Below, one piece after another: positions 45,080 through 57,793 of a DNA stretch of 64,000 nucleotides (within the stretch, counting starts at the first letter, position 1; each line of letters begins with the position of its first letter). This DNA is from Stropharia rugosoannulata (lineage: Eukaryota > Basidiomycota > Agaricomycetes > Agaricales > Strophariaceae), in NCBI GenBank assembly GCA_028532985.1, contig JANCIK010000005.1, forward strand, positions 62,001-126,000, read 5' to 3'. The translations under genes were made by a program, and so were the position numbers. The notes under the pieces are model-generated. The model was given only the letters and a program-made list of their open reading frames with translations. It had not been told where the DNA came from and did not search any database.

Positions 45080-45720
45080 GGTCCCGGCGATGATAATGGG
45101 CATCGGCGATAACAATACACATCGGTGATAACAATAGATTTCAGCAATAAAATGAATATCGGCAATAAAATAGGTCTCGGCGATAAAACACCTTGACCAG
45201 CGGCGATAACAATACACATTGGCGATAACAATAGATTTCAGCGATAAAATGAATATCGGCGATAAAATAGGTCACAGCGATAAAACACCTTGACTTCTGT
45301 GAATGGAAAGAACTTCAGTATTACGATTGAGCCTATGACTTTCATTACGGATGGTAGGAAATTTAAAAAATGTTTAGCAGTCGGCGGTAGAATTGGTCAC
45401 AAATTTGAAGCAATTATTGCATCACGGCGATAAAAATGCTTACGATCGGCGATCAATCACTATCATCAGCGCGTTGATGCTTTTTTAAGGTGCGGCAATA
45501 ATAAATAATCACGGAAATAGAGTTGACAATGAACAGTCACATTGATGGCCGGCAATAAACTCTACATTCTGGCTGATTATTATCAGGATTTATGCAATGA
45601 GAGAGAAAAAATGATACATCGGCGATAACTTCATTTAACCCTTAGTGATCTGTGGTATCAATTCCATGTCATGACCATCATCGGCGATAAAGACTTCTAC
45701 ATTTGGCATTCATTCACACA
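45080..45720 (+). repeat. CGGCGATAA-rich satellite-like left end of the KDZ element
   Basis: Words of the type (A/T)CGGC(G/A)ATAA(A/C) occur about 16 times. From 45,107 to 45,293 they form two tandem copies of a ~92-96 bp block (GATAACAATACACATCGG ... AAACACCTTGAC). Beyond that they are dispersed (about 45,424, 45,445, 45,554, 45,619 and 45,681). All are in the same orientation. Positioned outside the outermost gene of the element, they look like subterminal binding sites; that role is inference. Confidence 0.7.
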
Positions 45721-45865
45721 AAACTTGATGATAATAAACATTATCTCAAGAATCTTCGGTCTCAAGTAATTCACATCTTAGTGATCCCTAAGCACTTAAA
45801 CACACGTCGGACCAAGCAATGCTATTCAATATATACATGAAGCTATATACATCACTTCAATTAAC

Positions 45866-48785
45866 TCAATGAGGCAAACGCACGGAACGCCGTGTTCCAG
45901 TAGATTCAGAAGGCGCTCTTGAAGCAGCCCTTGACGGTGCCCTTGAGCGCGAACGGGGTTGTGGGGAGGTGGGCCTTGAACGAGGCTGAGCGGACGCCGC
46001 TCGGCCTCTCTTCGGGGGTCTTCCAACTCGCCTTGCCTCCTGGACGGGGTCTCCAACATCTGCAGTGCTTTCAATTGTGGTGATGTGAGGTACACCAGGA
46101 AGGCCTTCGGGCATAGCAACATCGCCGAGTGTGTCAGGCTGGGACGACGGAACCTCAATCACGGGAGATAACGGCCGGCGAACAGCGTCAACTGGGCGCG
46201 GAATGACGACTTCATATGACTGATCTTCGCCTACAACAGGCTTGCCATCCGCTATCCCCTCGTCATCTGAGCCAATGTCCATATCCTGTATCACATTTTC
46301 TGCAGACCCATCAGTTTGATGCTCAGCGAGCATACACGCGTCCTTGGTGCCCTCGGCAATCTCTCCATCTTCTGCAGGCTCGGCGATAATTGCATCATCA
46401 GCGATACCAGTTGGCTTCGGGACACGGCTTCCCAACGCGACAGCGACATCCATGGGATCAAATGGTTCCACAAAAATGTTCTCACCATTGTGGACCTCTG
46501 TGTCAGACCCACCGGACCGTACTTGCTGCTCCTCCAAATCCGGGATTTGAAGGTCTGCCTGGAACATGTGCTGGATGGCATCTACTTCCACTGGATCTTC
46601 ATTTCCTGTTGATATGTGATCTTTAAATTAATAAATTCTGAGAAAAGAACGAACATAACATACTGGGAATTGAATAATGTCGGCGAACATCGTCCAATTG
46701 CTTCATCTCATCATCCATCTCCGAGATGAGTTCTGATTCTTCCTCTATGACTCTGGTGCGTGCTTTGGCAGCGGCAATAATATTGTACGCCTGGGCATAG
46801 ACCGCATCGGAGATTGCTTGAGTGCGCTTTTCGGCGGCAGCAACGATCTTCTCGGCGGTCTTGCACGCCTGTTGGATCTGCATATCACAGTCTGTTCCGG
46901 CGTCTGTGGAGGGTGTCCGATGTTGAGGGTCACCAAGTCCGAGAGCCGTTTCGATAACAGCGAGGCGCGCGGTCACAGCAGAATGTTGGCCGGCGACACG
47001 ATCAGCCAACTTGTCAAATGTTTCTAAGTTCATTGTTGTCAGTAAAGTTGAGAGTATATCATGAGAACAAAGAAATTTACTGTTTGTATATGTCCGGCCG
47101 ATCTCTTTGTTAATGAGACTATTATTCCATGCCACCTTCTGTTCGACATGAGAGAGCCTGGCGTCAATTCGATGAAAAATGGTGTTCCAGTCGGGCGGGG
47201 AAAGGCTAGAGGAGGTCGACTGCTGCTGCGTGGCCGACGATGCACCGGCCGAGACTGAGATGTTGTCCTCACGAACGGTACTTGTTCTGTCCATCGCTGG
47301 AACTGGAGGAACAATGGTGCTGCTCGGTACCGCCGTGACTGATGTGTTCGGCGGTGTCGCCGAGACATGGGAGGCACTGGCCACAGCAGGTCGTGCGTCT
47401 GGAAATAAGATTTAATATTTCAAATTAGGACTTATATATGTTAAGTGATGTGTGATGGTTACTGACTTTTTGCTCGGCCCTTGAGATCATCAACATATAC
47501 TTCAACAACCTTTTGCTTGCCCTTGTCGACGGTGGGTGTGCGCTGACCTTCCAGCTCCGCCCTCAACTCCTGCCTAAGCTGAGATGGGAGTTTTGTCTTG
47601 GACCCCGAAGGTTTTATGAGGCGGTGCTCGGCCAGCCGGTTAGAAATCGATGCAGTCGGATCGACTTGTTGAGGGGGCTGTGGTCGTGCAACCTTGGCGT
47701 CCCCCGGCCCAGTGCGTTGCGTTGCCTCCAAAGCAAGCTTTTTCATGGTCATCTCCGCAATCCCAGGGAGGGACCGCCGCGCTGCTTCCAGGTCAAGTCC
47801 CTTTGAAGAGGGGTTCGGTGGGGGTCTCGGCCGGACTACAATGACATCTTCGTCTGACAGAGCCAAACATTAATAAATTTAGATCAATGTTAAACGTTGC
47901 ATAACATAGACAATAAATACCTTCTATTTCATCGTCTTCCTCGTCGTCACCCGCTGCTGCTGTCATGCCCTTTTCGGGAATGGACGACTTTTTCGCATCG
48001 GCCGGAAGTCGACATTGCGTCTTTCTGTTCGCGCACTCAAAGCATGCTAAGGTCGCCCCCTGCTTTCGCTGCCGCTTGACATGGCATGGGTAGTCATTGT
48101 TGCGGCAGTACCTGCATCGAGGAATCCAAAAAGATCCAGGCTGGATCTCGGCATGAAGCCTTTGGGTCATAGGCCGTCTCGATGATTCACCGTAGTCCTG
48201 GTCATCATGCTTGTCGTCGGCCCGATGTTTCTTCTTTGGTGCATTGTTGTCGGCCGGAGGCGCTTTTCTTTTTTGGACCTTAGGCTTCTTTGCATTCCCT
48301 TCGTCCTTCCCTTTCGGCTTCGACGGACCAGCGTCAGGCTGCATAGACAGCTGCCGAATACTGGTCTCCAACATTGCAACATCTTTCCCACCCGATGCTG
48401 CAACGCCTTCGAGGTCTTTAGCCGTCGAGACCGGCCGGAAGGACGCAGTGTCTGCCTGAGGTTGTCGCACCGCTTCTTCATGCTTGTAAAATGCATTGAG
48501 GGCCTCGGCACTGGAGTCGATGGTGCGGAAACGATGCGCAGTGGCGAGGAAACTCCATCGGGACCAATTGACGTTCGGCTTGAGGACGTGTGAGCACACA
48601 TTATTCTGCCAGACTGTAAGATTGATATACTGCATCATGAAGGTAAGCTTGCTCACCAGTTCTGGACGCTCCCTCCTGAATATTTCTGGAAACTTCCTCT
48701 CCGTCAACGCCTGGCGAAACAAGCGCTCCAACCTATCCAAGCGGGCCTCGTACTCGGCGACATCCTTAGCATTGGCAGTGTTCAT
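45866..48785 (-). CDS. KDZ-element accessory protein with zinc cluster and AT-hook
   Basis: At least four exons, about 770 residues: 48,785-47,921, 47,853-47,467, 47,398 to about 46,651, and about 46,613-45,866; phases agree at each join. A further small intron near 47,035-47,095 is possible. The N-terminus is helical (AEYEARLDRLERLFRQALTE). A Lys-rich segment follows, then CRYC-x5-C and ACFECANRKTQC (residues about 225-265), a cysteine cluster resembling fungal Zn(II) DNA-binding clusters. The middle is coiled-coil-like and the C-terminus has an AT-hook (RRVGRPPKRGR) and Ser/Arg-Pro repeats. DNA binding for the element is the likely job; this is inference. The start is placed at MNTANAKD; an upstream ATG at 48,863 is possible. 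No break was found. Confidence 0.65.
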
Positions 48786-48970
48786 ATTGAGTGATCGGCG
48801 GGAGCAATGAAATGCGGGCGGCAGAACTTGGAGGGACAGTGATGGAAGTGACGGAACAAGCAAGTCAGACGTGGCCGAGATTGATCAACAGAGTCACGTG
48901 TTTGCTGACAAGATATATTTGGTTTATGCGTGTTGAACCAACACCATCACGGCGACACCATCAATCTCTG

Positions 48971-49481
48971 ATGAACTACGCAAATACGCCTGCCAAGACA
49001 GTCTTACAACTTCAGAAGCGTCTTCAACATCTGTTAGAAATGGCAAGGAAGGAATGCTCAGTTGGTGATGCAAATTCAATGGTAATGTACACTTTAACAA
49101 TGTTTAATTCAATTTTATTCTCATGTTGTACAGCCTCTTGCACCACTCGGTCGCCCATTCGTTCAAGTATCTCCAATGAGCGTACAAGTTCCAAATGACC
49201 CTGTGAGATAATGATTCAATACGGCGTTACAAATTTCACTGATGCTTGACACAAAAAAGCCAATGACAGACAAGGAGTTAATGTCATTACATTCCAAAAT
49301 TCTTGCCTATAAACAACTTGACGGCGGAACATATCTTGAAGCATGCACCCTTGTCTACTTTGAGGAACTACGCAGCTTGGAAAATGCTACTCAGCAACTC
49401 AATGCATGGAAGAGACTCAAAACTGTCGCGGAGCACGATCAGCAGGAGTTAATGAAAATTATCGCCGAGGCAAAGAAATGA
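48971..49481 (+). CDS. small helical protein of the KDZ element
   Basis: Three exons (48,971-49,081, 49,134-49,202, 49,260-49,481) give 133 residues in phase. The N-terminal helix is VLQLQKRLQHLLEMARKE, the middle is Pro-rich, and the C-terminal 70 residues are amphipathic helical (LMSLHSKILAYKQL ... QELMKIIAEAKK). Divergently oriented from the accessory gene that starts at 48,785, so the two share a ~190-bp promoter interval. No family recognised. Confidence 0.55.
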
Positions 49482-49545
49482 AGGTCATGCTTGTCTTTAA
49501 ATACATAGGTTGACCATCGGCGTTAGTTTGTATATACAATGATCA

Positions 49546-52039
49546 TTAACGATTGCCACGCCTACCAGTCATGCCAGAACGTGTCCGTGCATCAGGAACG
49601 TACTCCGATGGACCCATGTGCTCACTCAAACGCTCCACCTCAGTCTTTCTAGCTCTTTTTTTTTGAACTTGAGTTTTTGTTATTTCCTGATGTTCGGCCA
49701 TTTCTCCATCAGTGTTGCATATAGGGGCCGGTGATGCAGTATTTCTGGGTGTTGGGTGTTGGCAACCTATGTGCAATAGCATGTAATGCACTGAGCGACG
49801 GCCGGGTCATAACTTGAGCATCAACATTGAGTGAGACGCCCGAGGCAGGCAACCAATTGATGGCATCAAGATTTGTAGCAGCATCTGTCGTAACTGTTTG
49901 TGATGTCCAGACTATAGGAGGACCAGGTGCAGAACCGATTGGAGGAGGCCCTCCGCTTAGGGTCAAATACCGATGACCATCATGTGTAATATGCAGTTCT
50001 GCCGATGACCGAGAATATGTCATCGGCTGAGATGCAATATCCCATTCGGGGGGACTGTTTAAGCCGGCCGATCCCAATTTTTGATTTATTGAGGGACAAT
50101 TAGACAAGTGGTCAGAATGGAGATGTTCATGAGAAGGAATAGTGCCTGGATGATCATTGAGAATAATCTGAGGTGCATCGGCCGGAGCTACGGCCGACAT
50201 CTCGCAAACGGTGGCAGAGTGCATCAGGAGCTGAGGGTCAATATTGCTGTTGTGGTCACTCTGTGTCATTGATTCCGCTGGTAATTGAAAGGTAAACAAA
50301 CAGTCATTGAAATTGTCTCTCAGCAGTGAAGGCAACGCGGAGACCACTTCTGAGCGAATGTCGGCCGGCACTGATGCAAGCATGGTGGTTTCATCTCCCT
50401 TTGCCAGGGCATTCATTATCAACATTGTTATGTTTCTTGAAAATCTGCTTACCAAGAGTTTATGTAGTACAGGCCCTTGAACTTGTATGGTGCCTTTTCT
50501 TGTCGGCGCTTTCTTCGTTTGTATATTCTTTTTTGCTCTTTCAACCTCTTCAGGATACCTTGGATCGTCGGGGTAAATGGCAGGTACACTGTTATTTTTA
50601 CCTCCCCTTCGGGAGTTATTGATCTTTTTGAATCTGAATACATCGGCCAATGCATGAACGTGCTGACGTTCAACAATATAGTTAATGAACGTGATAATCT
50701 CGGCCTTGGAGATATACTTCGGCGGCCTTAGTTGAAACTTCGGGGGAAGATACTTCTTATCAATGTACTCATTTTGTGAGGCGACAATGTCCCTCCATGG
50801 AGTTGAGGTGAATTTATGACAACTTGCAATTTCTGCAATCACATAAAAGATGTGAATATGAGTATTGTAACAATTGATGTGATGTGCGTCATACCATAAT
50901 GCATATTGAGATAGCCTCTGTATATGACCAGCAATTTCTCACGATCAAGATCATCAAGACTGGACAGATCGGCCGGCGCATTGATGATTTTGGGCAAGGA
51001 TTGGTCTGCCTTGATAATTGCAAGTTCCGGCCGATCTTCTGACACCAACTGATATACTCCAGCCAGTGTGTTGACCTTCGTGATGTAAGATTTCAATAGA
51101 CGACAGATGTGGTCACATAACGCCCTATGTTGGTCGACAAATGAACGACATCGAACGCTGACGACAGAAGCAATATTGTCATGACTAGGCTCGGTGTTCA
51201 ATATCGGCGAACAATGGCTGGACAAGTTTAATTACTTACACATTATAACCAAACTGATATCCATCGTGAGGACCTGCAGTGAATGTAATAGCAAATTGCC
51301 CCATTTCTAACCAGTTTCGGCGATCGGCGTCGGCGATACGTGCTGTGCTATGCTTTTTGCAACGTCTATATAGCACCACAGTCAGATAATGAATAAGATA
51401 AATGACTTGCAATGGTGACTTACTCGGCGTGAACTTCAAATGGAAGACCTTCATCGGCGATCTTCTTTTTCTCGGTGTTCAACTTATTCAAGTCTTCTGC
51501 AGACATTTTCTTTATGAGATTCCCAACAGCTCGGGACTTGAATGGAAAGTAATTGTCAGGGCAGACATCATGAACAATAGCTTTGTTCTGCAGTCTATAG
51601 ATTTCAGCATATACATCATTGCAATGATTGATCCACAAGACATTGCTTAGCTTGACTGAGAGTTTGGAAAGTTTTTTCACTGCTCTTGATCGCCAATTGT
51701 TCTGTATATAGTCCATCAATGTCTGCCCAATTTATGAGAGTTATTTTCCACAGTGGAGGAAATTTGATATACCCTTGAAACGTTCTCCTCATCGATAGCA
51801 CGACGTCCACCTGGTACACGGGCTTCCCAATGTTTGAACAATGCAATCAAAATGACTCCACAAATAATATCTCGACGCTCTATTGCTGAGAGGGCATTCA
51901 TGTATTTGTCTTTGAACGCATGCATGATGGTTTTCTCTTCCATATTGTACTTGCGACTGTTGTAACGATGTCCATGACGGCAAGGCGGGTAAACAGGATC
52001 GATGGGTTTTGAGGAAGGCATTGTCAGATTGACAGCCAT
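49546..52039 (-). pseudogene. large KDZ-element companion protein, probably frameshifted near its end
   Basis: Exons on the minus strand: about 52,039-51,773, 51,722-51,424, about 51,345-51,240, about 51,214-50,895, and about 50,832-49,546; phases agree at each join I checked. Recognisable blocks: an N-terminal helical region with FKHWEARVPGGRR, then SAEDLNKLNTEKKKIADEGL and ARIADADRRNWLEMGQFAIT, which follow the pattern of a large protein common beside transposons in agaricomycetes. The C-terminal third is Ser/Pro-rich. Near 49,745, within repeated CACCCA units, the frame must shift by one to continue into KKRARKTEVERLSEHMGPSE and a stop at 49,546; otherwise it stops at 49,709. Molecular role unknown. 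Total about 740-800 residues. Confidence 0.55.
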
Positions 52040-52286
52040 TTTCACTACTTGTTCGGAATTATAGTGGTACGTACAGTGCACATGTGTTTGGTTAATCTCC
52101 GCATGTACTTCATGATTGTTTAATTATACCGTAGATCCCTTGATAACTGCGCCATTTATAGCAATGTTGAACATGTGCCGTTGATCTTCTGACTTGTTTA
52201 AATGTGCAGAAGATGTCTTCTTGTTGTGAAGCAGAACCAAATATAAGGGATACAACATATGTATAAGACAAAGTAAATCTACAACA

Positions 52287-55200
52287 ATGCGGGTGTCGAA
52301 TCATCAGATGGCATCCCGCAACGACAAAAAACGAAAACGACCTCACAAAAAAAAGGGTGTCATTTTGGACTCTGATCCTCACATTCATGACCATGTCCTG
52401 TATGAAAATGATACTGCATTCATCGGCGGCCGATCACGCAATGTTCTAAACAAACGGGCAATGGAAACTACTTACCCAGTCGAGCCGAGCACCTCACGAA
52501 CAACAACCCAGCAGTTGGAAGATATGGCAGACTTACAGTTTAACGTGCCTCCGATTGAAGCATCTGATTATGACCGGCTGAGAAGAAGAAAGGTACTGCC
52601 CTATTCAAGGTTTCTCATACCGATGAGTAGTATTCATATTTGAAACGATCAGAGTGGAGCGGATTATATTAATGAATTTGTTTGCCGTGCAAAACCTATC
52701 CTCATCGCCTTGGTAGGAAGAGAAGCGCCGAGTCATGCAGTTGTGATGTGTCAAGGTTGCGCCGACGAACGTATAGCAATATGGCGATGTCGGGATTGCG
52801 AAACACCACCCATGCTTTGTAGGCGTTGCATGAGACAGACCCATACCAACAACCCATTTCATCGCTTAGAAAGATGGGTCAACGGGTATTTTCAAAGGAC
52901 TGAGATGTGGCAGGCCGGAGGTTACTTGCTCGTCAAACATAGGGCCGACCTAGATCTATGTGCATGGCTTAAAGAACAAGTCCGCGTATTGGAGTCATTT
53001 GAACATTATAAAGATGCAGCGGAGCAGGAAGATTGTAGGAATCAAGCATATGTATTCACACGTCCGATGACAGGCAGCCGGCCGGCCGGACATCGCGATG
53101 CAGATATGTCCACCAATCCGGAAGAGGTGACTCCAAATGCTGATGATATTTTTGAGGATGAAAAGGAGTATGAAGAATACTTTGACACTGTATTTGCAGC
53201 TGCTCTCAAAGGCGATAACCCCGAGGATCAACATGACATCAATGACATCGCCGACACTCATGAAATTATCGCCGAAGAGGACGATTTAGATCTTACTCAT
53301 CATGATATACCTCACTATCTGACCTCACAAGAAGATAATTTCAACTTGCCGAACAATAACATTCTAATGCATTCATATGTACATGTTATACATACTAATG
53401 GGCTGCATCATTTGGCATTGGTGACATGCACATGTGGAGGACAATCCACTGATGATATAATCTATGATCTCATCGCCGAGCGTTTGATTCCAGCCAGCTT
53501 TATACGAGTTTGCACAATTTTTACAGCACAGGTGCTTGATCACTTTAGACTATGCAATTTGGAACTCAAAGCCTCGGCGTACCAATTCTTCTTACTCTTG
53601 CGCCGAGTGACAATGCCCTCAAATCCGTCGGCGGTTGCTAACATCTATAATATTTTTCGCCGAATGACACGCCTATGGCATTGGATCAAGAAATTGAAAT
53701 AGAATGGATTTGCGCACAACAATAGAGATCCCATGAATGTTAAGCCAGGGGAACTGTCAGTATTTTGCCCCGCTTGCCCCACCCCGGGCATCAATATTCC
53801 AGAAGACTGGAAGAAAGAGGAAGCGGAAAGGTAAATGAATTTGTATTCAATGTCTGTGTTATGATTGACCATTTTGTCAATAATGTAGCTTTGTCTATCG
53901 GCGTATCTTCGTTGCCGATGGTAATTTTAAGGCCGATCATGTCAGAAATGACAAGGCCGCAATGGACATTTGGTTGTCTGAAGGGGGATTAATAGAACCA
54001 GTTCAATCAGAGTATCTGGCCTTTTTAAAAACTGCCCATGAAATTGCAACGGTATGTCATAATTTTTCATCGTATCACTCATCTGTATTGATCTCTGTGC
54101 TTCATCATCATCAGCGAAAATATTGAACAGAAGGCCCCATGCGAAAATTCTTTTTGTGCAATCATGACTGCATTGTTGGCTTTGTCTGCATGTGATCGCA
54201 CAGGCAAGGTTGCTTTTGCATGTGCCAGACATGGGTGCTATGCGCCAAACAGTTTGGTTGATTTGTTCAAAGGAGAACAACAGAAAAATGTTGACTTTGC
54301 GTTGAGAGGTCTGCCGCGGGGCTAGACTCGAATCACAAGAGACACAAACACACACAACCCCAGCGGAGCGAGATCCTATCCCTTAGATCGAGCGACGCTC
54401 TTCAGCTAAACGGATTATAGATGTCTACGCTTCTCCTGGTCCTCTCCGCTGAGCGGACTGTGATGTTTGAGAGTCTCGTAAGTTCTGTCCAGATGGATAT
54501 CCGCTGTACAGTGCCTGCAAGTTCGTTTTTAAGGAGGGGTTTAATTCTAGAAGTCTCAGATTAATGTCTGGGCGACCTCCGCTGAGCGCAGGGTATCGAT
54601 AGTAATGTATAGTTTTGATGGTGGCTCCGCGGGGCTTATTCCGCTGAGTGGGTTTGAGGTCCGGTGACCGATGCAGATGCTCACACAAGCTGGTATTCCC
54701 AATTGTGCCTCGCTCCGCTGACTATCCAAAGTTGTTCCGCTGGGACTGTCCAAAGTCCTATTCCGCTGAGGCTATCCAGAACCTCGTTCACCCGGTGGTG
54801 CAGTCTCAATTCACAAAACACTACAGCGCGAGTTTTCGTACATGGTTGCACTGACTCCCCGCTGAGCTCTCCAAATGACCCGGTGGCCAGAAGCTATCCA
54901 AAACTTCTATGATTCACAATACACTTCACAGTAAAGACCCTAACAAAAGCTAAACAAAGCCCGCTGACGGTCTGGGACGGAGCCCAACACACAGATCTAG
55001 TGGGTAGACAATTGCTTGATTTCCGTAGTTACAATTACACGTTTATATAGACGCGCGCTGTGTACTAATTTAGGTGGAGAGTAAATACTAGCAACGCCAG
55101 ACCAAAGGTCCGCTGAGCGCATGTGCCTCCGCTGGGCGTTTTGATGACTACTCCGCTGAGCGCGACCTGATCCCGTGGTGTTACCAGCCTCCGCCGAGAG

Positions 55201-57587
55201 ACGCCATTAAACTCCGCTGAGCGGTTCCTTCTGGGTTATTGAGATCTGGTTACCGTTGCCAAAGTTCCCCAGCGGAGTCCGTGCTCTGTGCATTATTCAT
55301 TCCCTCGGGCATCACACGCTCCAGCGCGTGCGCCACGGTCACCTGACGAGTGGACTTAGGCAAATTTCGCCTTCGTGATGTGTTCCGCTGAGCCCCTTTG
55401 AGACGCCGTCTACACACAGTCCTGCTCGTCGCCTTTGATATTTTCCGCTCAGCTGTACTCCTGCCTTCCGCTGGGACGACAGTAACCGTTATGTGCTCCG
55501 CTGACAGCTATTCCGGGTACTTCAACTGTGTACTTATGGCCTGTACAGTCTGCTGAACCCCACACAACCGCCCGCCGAGCACACGCATGATGAGTTGTGA
55601 TGCATGCGCTGAGCGCTGAGACGGCTGACCAGGCTAGTCACCGCTCCGCTGCACCCCTGCACTTTAACCCAAACCGCCCGCTGTGACCACTTACAGCCTT
55701 AGTGTAAACGCAGGCCTGTCAGCGTTCTTGAAAGCCTTGGAAACCACACAGGTGGATGCCGCACAGGGGGTACTCATCATATACGACATAGTCTGTCAAT
55801 ACATAATTCATCTCCACAAAAGGATTGGTCATCTTCTCCCGGCCGGCCTATCCATCGACTCGGCGATCGGCCTTTTTCATGTGCATGCTCACAAGGATGA
55901 ATGTTTTTTCCGTTATGCAACTTCATTTATACCTGGTGCCGGTATTACAGCTGGTGAAATATTGGAGTCAATGTGGTCAACCCTCAATTCCATTTCCCCG
56001 ACAGTCAGAACAGCAACACTCGCACATCGGGCCGAGGTCTTGGATGATCATTGTAACGATGCTAATCACAAAAAGTGTTTAGGTATGGTAGATGGTCTCA
56101 TCCGGCGCAATGGACAGTCAAGGTTTGAATTCTCGAAATCATTGGAATATTATCAAGACCTTTCTAGTTCAGTTCCTCCAGTCATATTGAGGGAATGGCG
56201 TGAAATGATTACTTCGGCGGAAAATGGCCGAGTCACGGACAGATCTGTAATGGACATATACGCAGCACGCATCAAACTGGGAAATGAGCAAGACTATGGT
56301 TGGCCTGAAGATTATGATCCAAGTCCAATTGAAAAATGGCTAGATCTTGCATTCATTGTTGAGGAGGAACAGTAAGAATTTCAATACGTTCAATGCTTCA
56401 TTATATCACTCAATGTTTATTAGGATGGCTATTCAATGTAGCATTCGGCGTTATCATCATGACAAGCGCGATTCCTCCATTGAAACCATACAAAAATCTC
56501 GTATGGCATTATTTCACAAATTCAGCCTGCTTGCGAAGATGGAGAAAGAGCTTGGCATTGTCAAACTGACAACGCGCGACATAATGTCTGAGCCACCTGT
56601 AATCACCAATGCTCCCAATATTGCCGAATGGGACATTCTGGATGCAGACAAGAATGTCGATGGTTCAACAAATACAAACTCAATTCCCTTTGTCCCACCT
56701 CACAGATCTGGTAGACTAGGCACTGACAACGGATTGGCAGAACCAGATGAAGGCCTTGATTCAGACAAACTTCCTGAACTTATTGAACTGTTGTTGCCAT
56801 CGTATCTCAATGTCAGCAATGACTATGCTCCGGCCGAGATGTCAATGCGCCGCCAGAGAGCACATCGCTATCTGTCTCAAATCCGAGAACTCATCGCAGA
56901 AAAGTCTTTTCGGTACACTGATCAAATTCGAAATGCTCCCAGAAAGGGTGTCCGGACTCGCGGCAGAAGTGCCATTCTGGACTTGAACCACCGCATATCA
57001 CATCTATGTCAAATGTATACATGGACAAGAAACCGTATGATCACTCTCGGCGCTACTACGAATGATGCTCTCGCCGTGTATTTGGAGCTCACAAAGCGTG
57101 ATGTTCGGTGTAGCACAGCTGTGCTACAGCCAAATCAACAGGGCTCAACGAAGTTGACATTGTCATGGATCTGGCAATCCATAAGCAGACGTAGGCTGGC
57201 TGGCATAGCGCACATGACTGACAGTGAAGATGAAGCAACTGTGCTGGAATGTATGTATGACTTTATTGGGGTGGTCAAATGAATTACTGACGCTGACCTC
57301 GGCGATCCAATTTAGTCAAACGAATTCATTGGCTGCGCACAAGGGCCAGTCATGATAGATGGCGCGAGGAACGAATTTTTGTCAAGCATGAGATGAATTG
57401 GACGGTTAGGTACTTTCTGCATCGCCAGATGTTCTGGGCAAATGCGCTGAGGGACTACCCTCACATGCAACACGGTGCCCGCGGATATGCCGAGAGGAAG
57501 CGCCGAGAGTGGTTTGATATGGCCAAGAATGCGGATCAGCGTTTTAAAGCCTGCTCAACCGATTATCTGTCCCCATTATCAATTTAA
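52287..57587 (+). pseudogene. KDZ transposase, inactivated
   Basis: Exons about 52,287-52,592, 52,653-53,830, 53,889-54,051, 54,131-54,303 continued from 55,727 to about 56,371, about 56,426-57,250, and 57,317-57,587; about 1,190 codons. Near residues 135-166 lies the CxC2-type cluster (C-x2-C-x9-C-x2-C-x6-C-x2-C-x4-H), followed by FHRLERWVNGYF. Then come HTNGLHHLALVTCTC, GELSVFCPACPTPGINIP, VADGNFKAD, FACARHGCYAPNSLVDLFKG and GVLIIYDIVCQY, with a GEILESMWSTLNS block, the RNase-H-like catalytic core of the family. The C-terminus has HRISHLCQMYTWTRNRM. Damage: TAG at 53,700-53,702, where family members have Trp (KLKW-GFAHNN), and a 1.4 kb insertion at 54,304-55,721 splitting NVDFA from LKALETTQVD. 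Confidence 0.85.
54304..55721. mobile_element. 1.42 kb inserted element with about 20 CCGCTGAG-type motifs
   Basis: Removing this segment and one copy of GCGTT (54,299-54,303 and 55,722-55,726) restores the transposase frame as NVDFAFLKALETT. The ends GAGAGGTCTGC and GCAGGCCTGTC form an imperfect 11-bp inverted repeat (9 of 11). The interior has no credible gene but repeats TCCGCTGAG(CG) about 20 times, nearly all in one orientation, at intervals of some 20-150 bp. A non-autonomous DNA transposon with internal protein-binding sites is the best reading. The superfamily is not assigned. Confidence 0.7.
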
Positions 57588-57793
57588 TGAGACCTTTGTA
57601 TTTATGGAGTTTTGTATTCGGCCGGCCATAATGTCTATCGGTGGTTATTCAAAATGTAAATGCTTTTTTTTGTATGGGCGATAACTACATCACATGATTC
57701 TTTTTCACACGAATAATTGAAAAAAGAAAGTCAACCAATTGCTGTCTCTTTCTTATCCATCAACCATCACCAGGCCAGACCTATATCAGAAAA

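Noticed and set aside
52995..53261. Minus-strand frames within the transposase and companion genes (also 59,223-59,594 and 48,167-48,601)
   Set aside because: Antisense shadows of recognised coding exons.
54320..54425. RNA polymerase III A-box and B-box like words on the minus strand at the left end of the 1.4 kb insertion
   Set aside because: The match to the A-box is imperfect, the spacing is wide and no tRNA fold forms. Mentioned only as a weak hint.
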